From assembly GCA_030141605.1 (NCBI GenBank), contig JAQGDQ010000059.1, positions 186,001 to 250,000 of the forward strand: DNA of 64,000 nucleotides, read 5' to 3'. The position numbers and the translations under genes are program-made. Position 1 is the first letter of the stretch. Each line of letters begins with the position of its first letter. This DNA is from Tubiluchus corallicola. Its lineage: Eukaryota; Priapulida; Priapulimorpha; Priapulimorphida; Tubiluchidae. Positions 63,270-64,000 of the stretch are shown here, in pieces. The notes beneath the pieces are model-generated. The model ran no database searches. It saw nothing but the letters and a program-made list of their open reading frames with translations, and was not told the DNA's origin.

Positions 63270-64000
63270 GATATTAAATTAAATAGTACGTTTATGCAAC
63301 AAAGTAAGTAAACATTGCAAACGCCACCTAGCCTATTCGGTCCAGTTTACTTAAGGTTAGTTTTCTCATTAAACTTTAATTGATTCAACGCTTGGTAAAT
63401 ATTACAAGACAAGAGATGTTATAGTAACATAAACAGAGAAGACAAACATAAGGCTGTACAATTGGGAAGAGATGTTATTCGGAGCGCAAATTAACAGTTG
63501 ATTCAATTGATTCTACTGGCAAACCATTTACTAAAAAAATTTGTGAACCATACACAGAAACAGTAAAAAGCCCGACTAAAATAGCGAATGAAAATAGAGT
63601 TTTCTGCACAATCACACTTTAAGTTAATATCACCAACAGTAAGGATAATCAGAGAAGTTGTTCCAAAAATATCCATATAACTGGTTCTAGTTCAGCAAAA
63701 ATTCAGTATATTAAACCCTCCTGTTATAAGTAACGTTTTCTGACGATGCGACCGGGAAAGTCCCTCCAAGCAGAAAAAGGTGCTTAATTTCTTACTAAAT
63801 TCCACACACAAGAACACAACCACCGGCGTGCACACATCTCGACAAAGACATTTGGACACAAGACGTTAAACCACAAAACATGTGAATACATAGGTAATAT
63901 GGACACTAACTATCAGACCGACATTTTCGCACGGTGCCAGACGATAAATACACACATTTCAGATTTTACACATTACGGTTTAACACGGCTTCAAATCTTT
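63270..64000. other. AT-rich DNA, nothing recognised
   Basis: No supported gene, repeat or element. Confidence 0.5.

Overview
This is nuclear DNA of a multicellular animal. It is AT-rich, the genes are split by many GT-AG introns, introns run from about 0.1 kb to several kb, and microsatellites and decayed transposons are common. Nothing fixes the phylum. The gene set and structure suit an invertebrate bilaterian (lophotrochozoan is possible), and I hold that loosely.

Three protein-coding genes could be rebuilt exon by exon with consistent splice phases. (1) Minus strand, 244-12857: an SLC38A10-type amino-acid transporter in 14 coding exons whose phases close to exactly 1000 codons, ending in an acidic/coiled-coil/glutamine-rich tail. 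(2) Plus strand, 21789-23666: PAM16/TIM16 (Magmas), the J-like subunit of the mitochondrial import motor. Four exons are certain; the exon carrying the start Met is not settled. (3) Minus strand, 25716-41390: 13 exons of a WW-PDZ-FERM scaffold of the FRMPD4 (Preso)/FRMPD1/FRMPD3 family, 1531 residues visible; its N-terminal coding exon lies upstream and is unidentified. SLC38A10 and PAM16 diverge across about 8.7 kb of gene-poor DNA. PAM16 and the FRMPD gene converge, with stop codons about 2 kb apart. I see no pathway link between the three.

The rest is introns and intergenic DNA with transposon debris: a 295-bp pogo/Tigger-type MITE with terminal inverted repeats and TA duplication (5878-6172); a LINE ORF2 C-terminus inside an FRMPD intron (31478-31830); a frameshifted LINE fragment (51990-52380) set between diverged AATGCCTAGG-containing repeats; possible hAT remains; and several short exact-period tandem arrays. 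From 42 to 64 kb I see no gene I can name, only repeats and two exon-like stretches on the minus strand near 61.4 and 62.2 kb. The most interesting unexplained item is a small coding-looking unit inside SLC38A10 intron 5 (9080-9923, minus strand) whose two reading frames abut as though one base were missing or a frameshift occurs.
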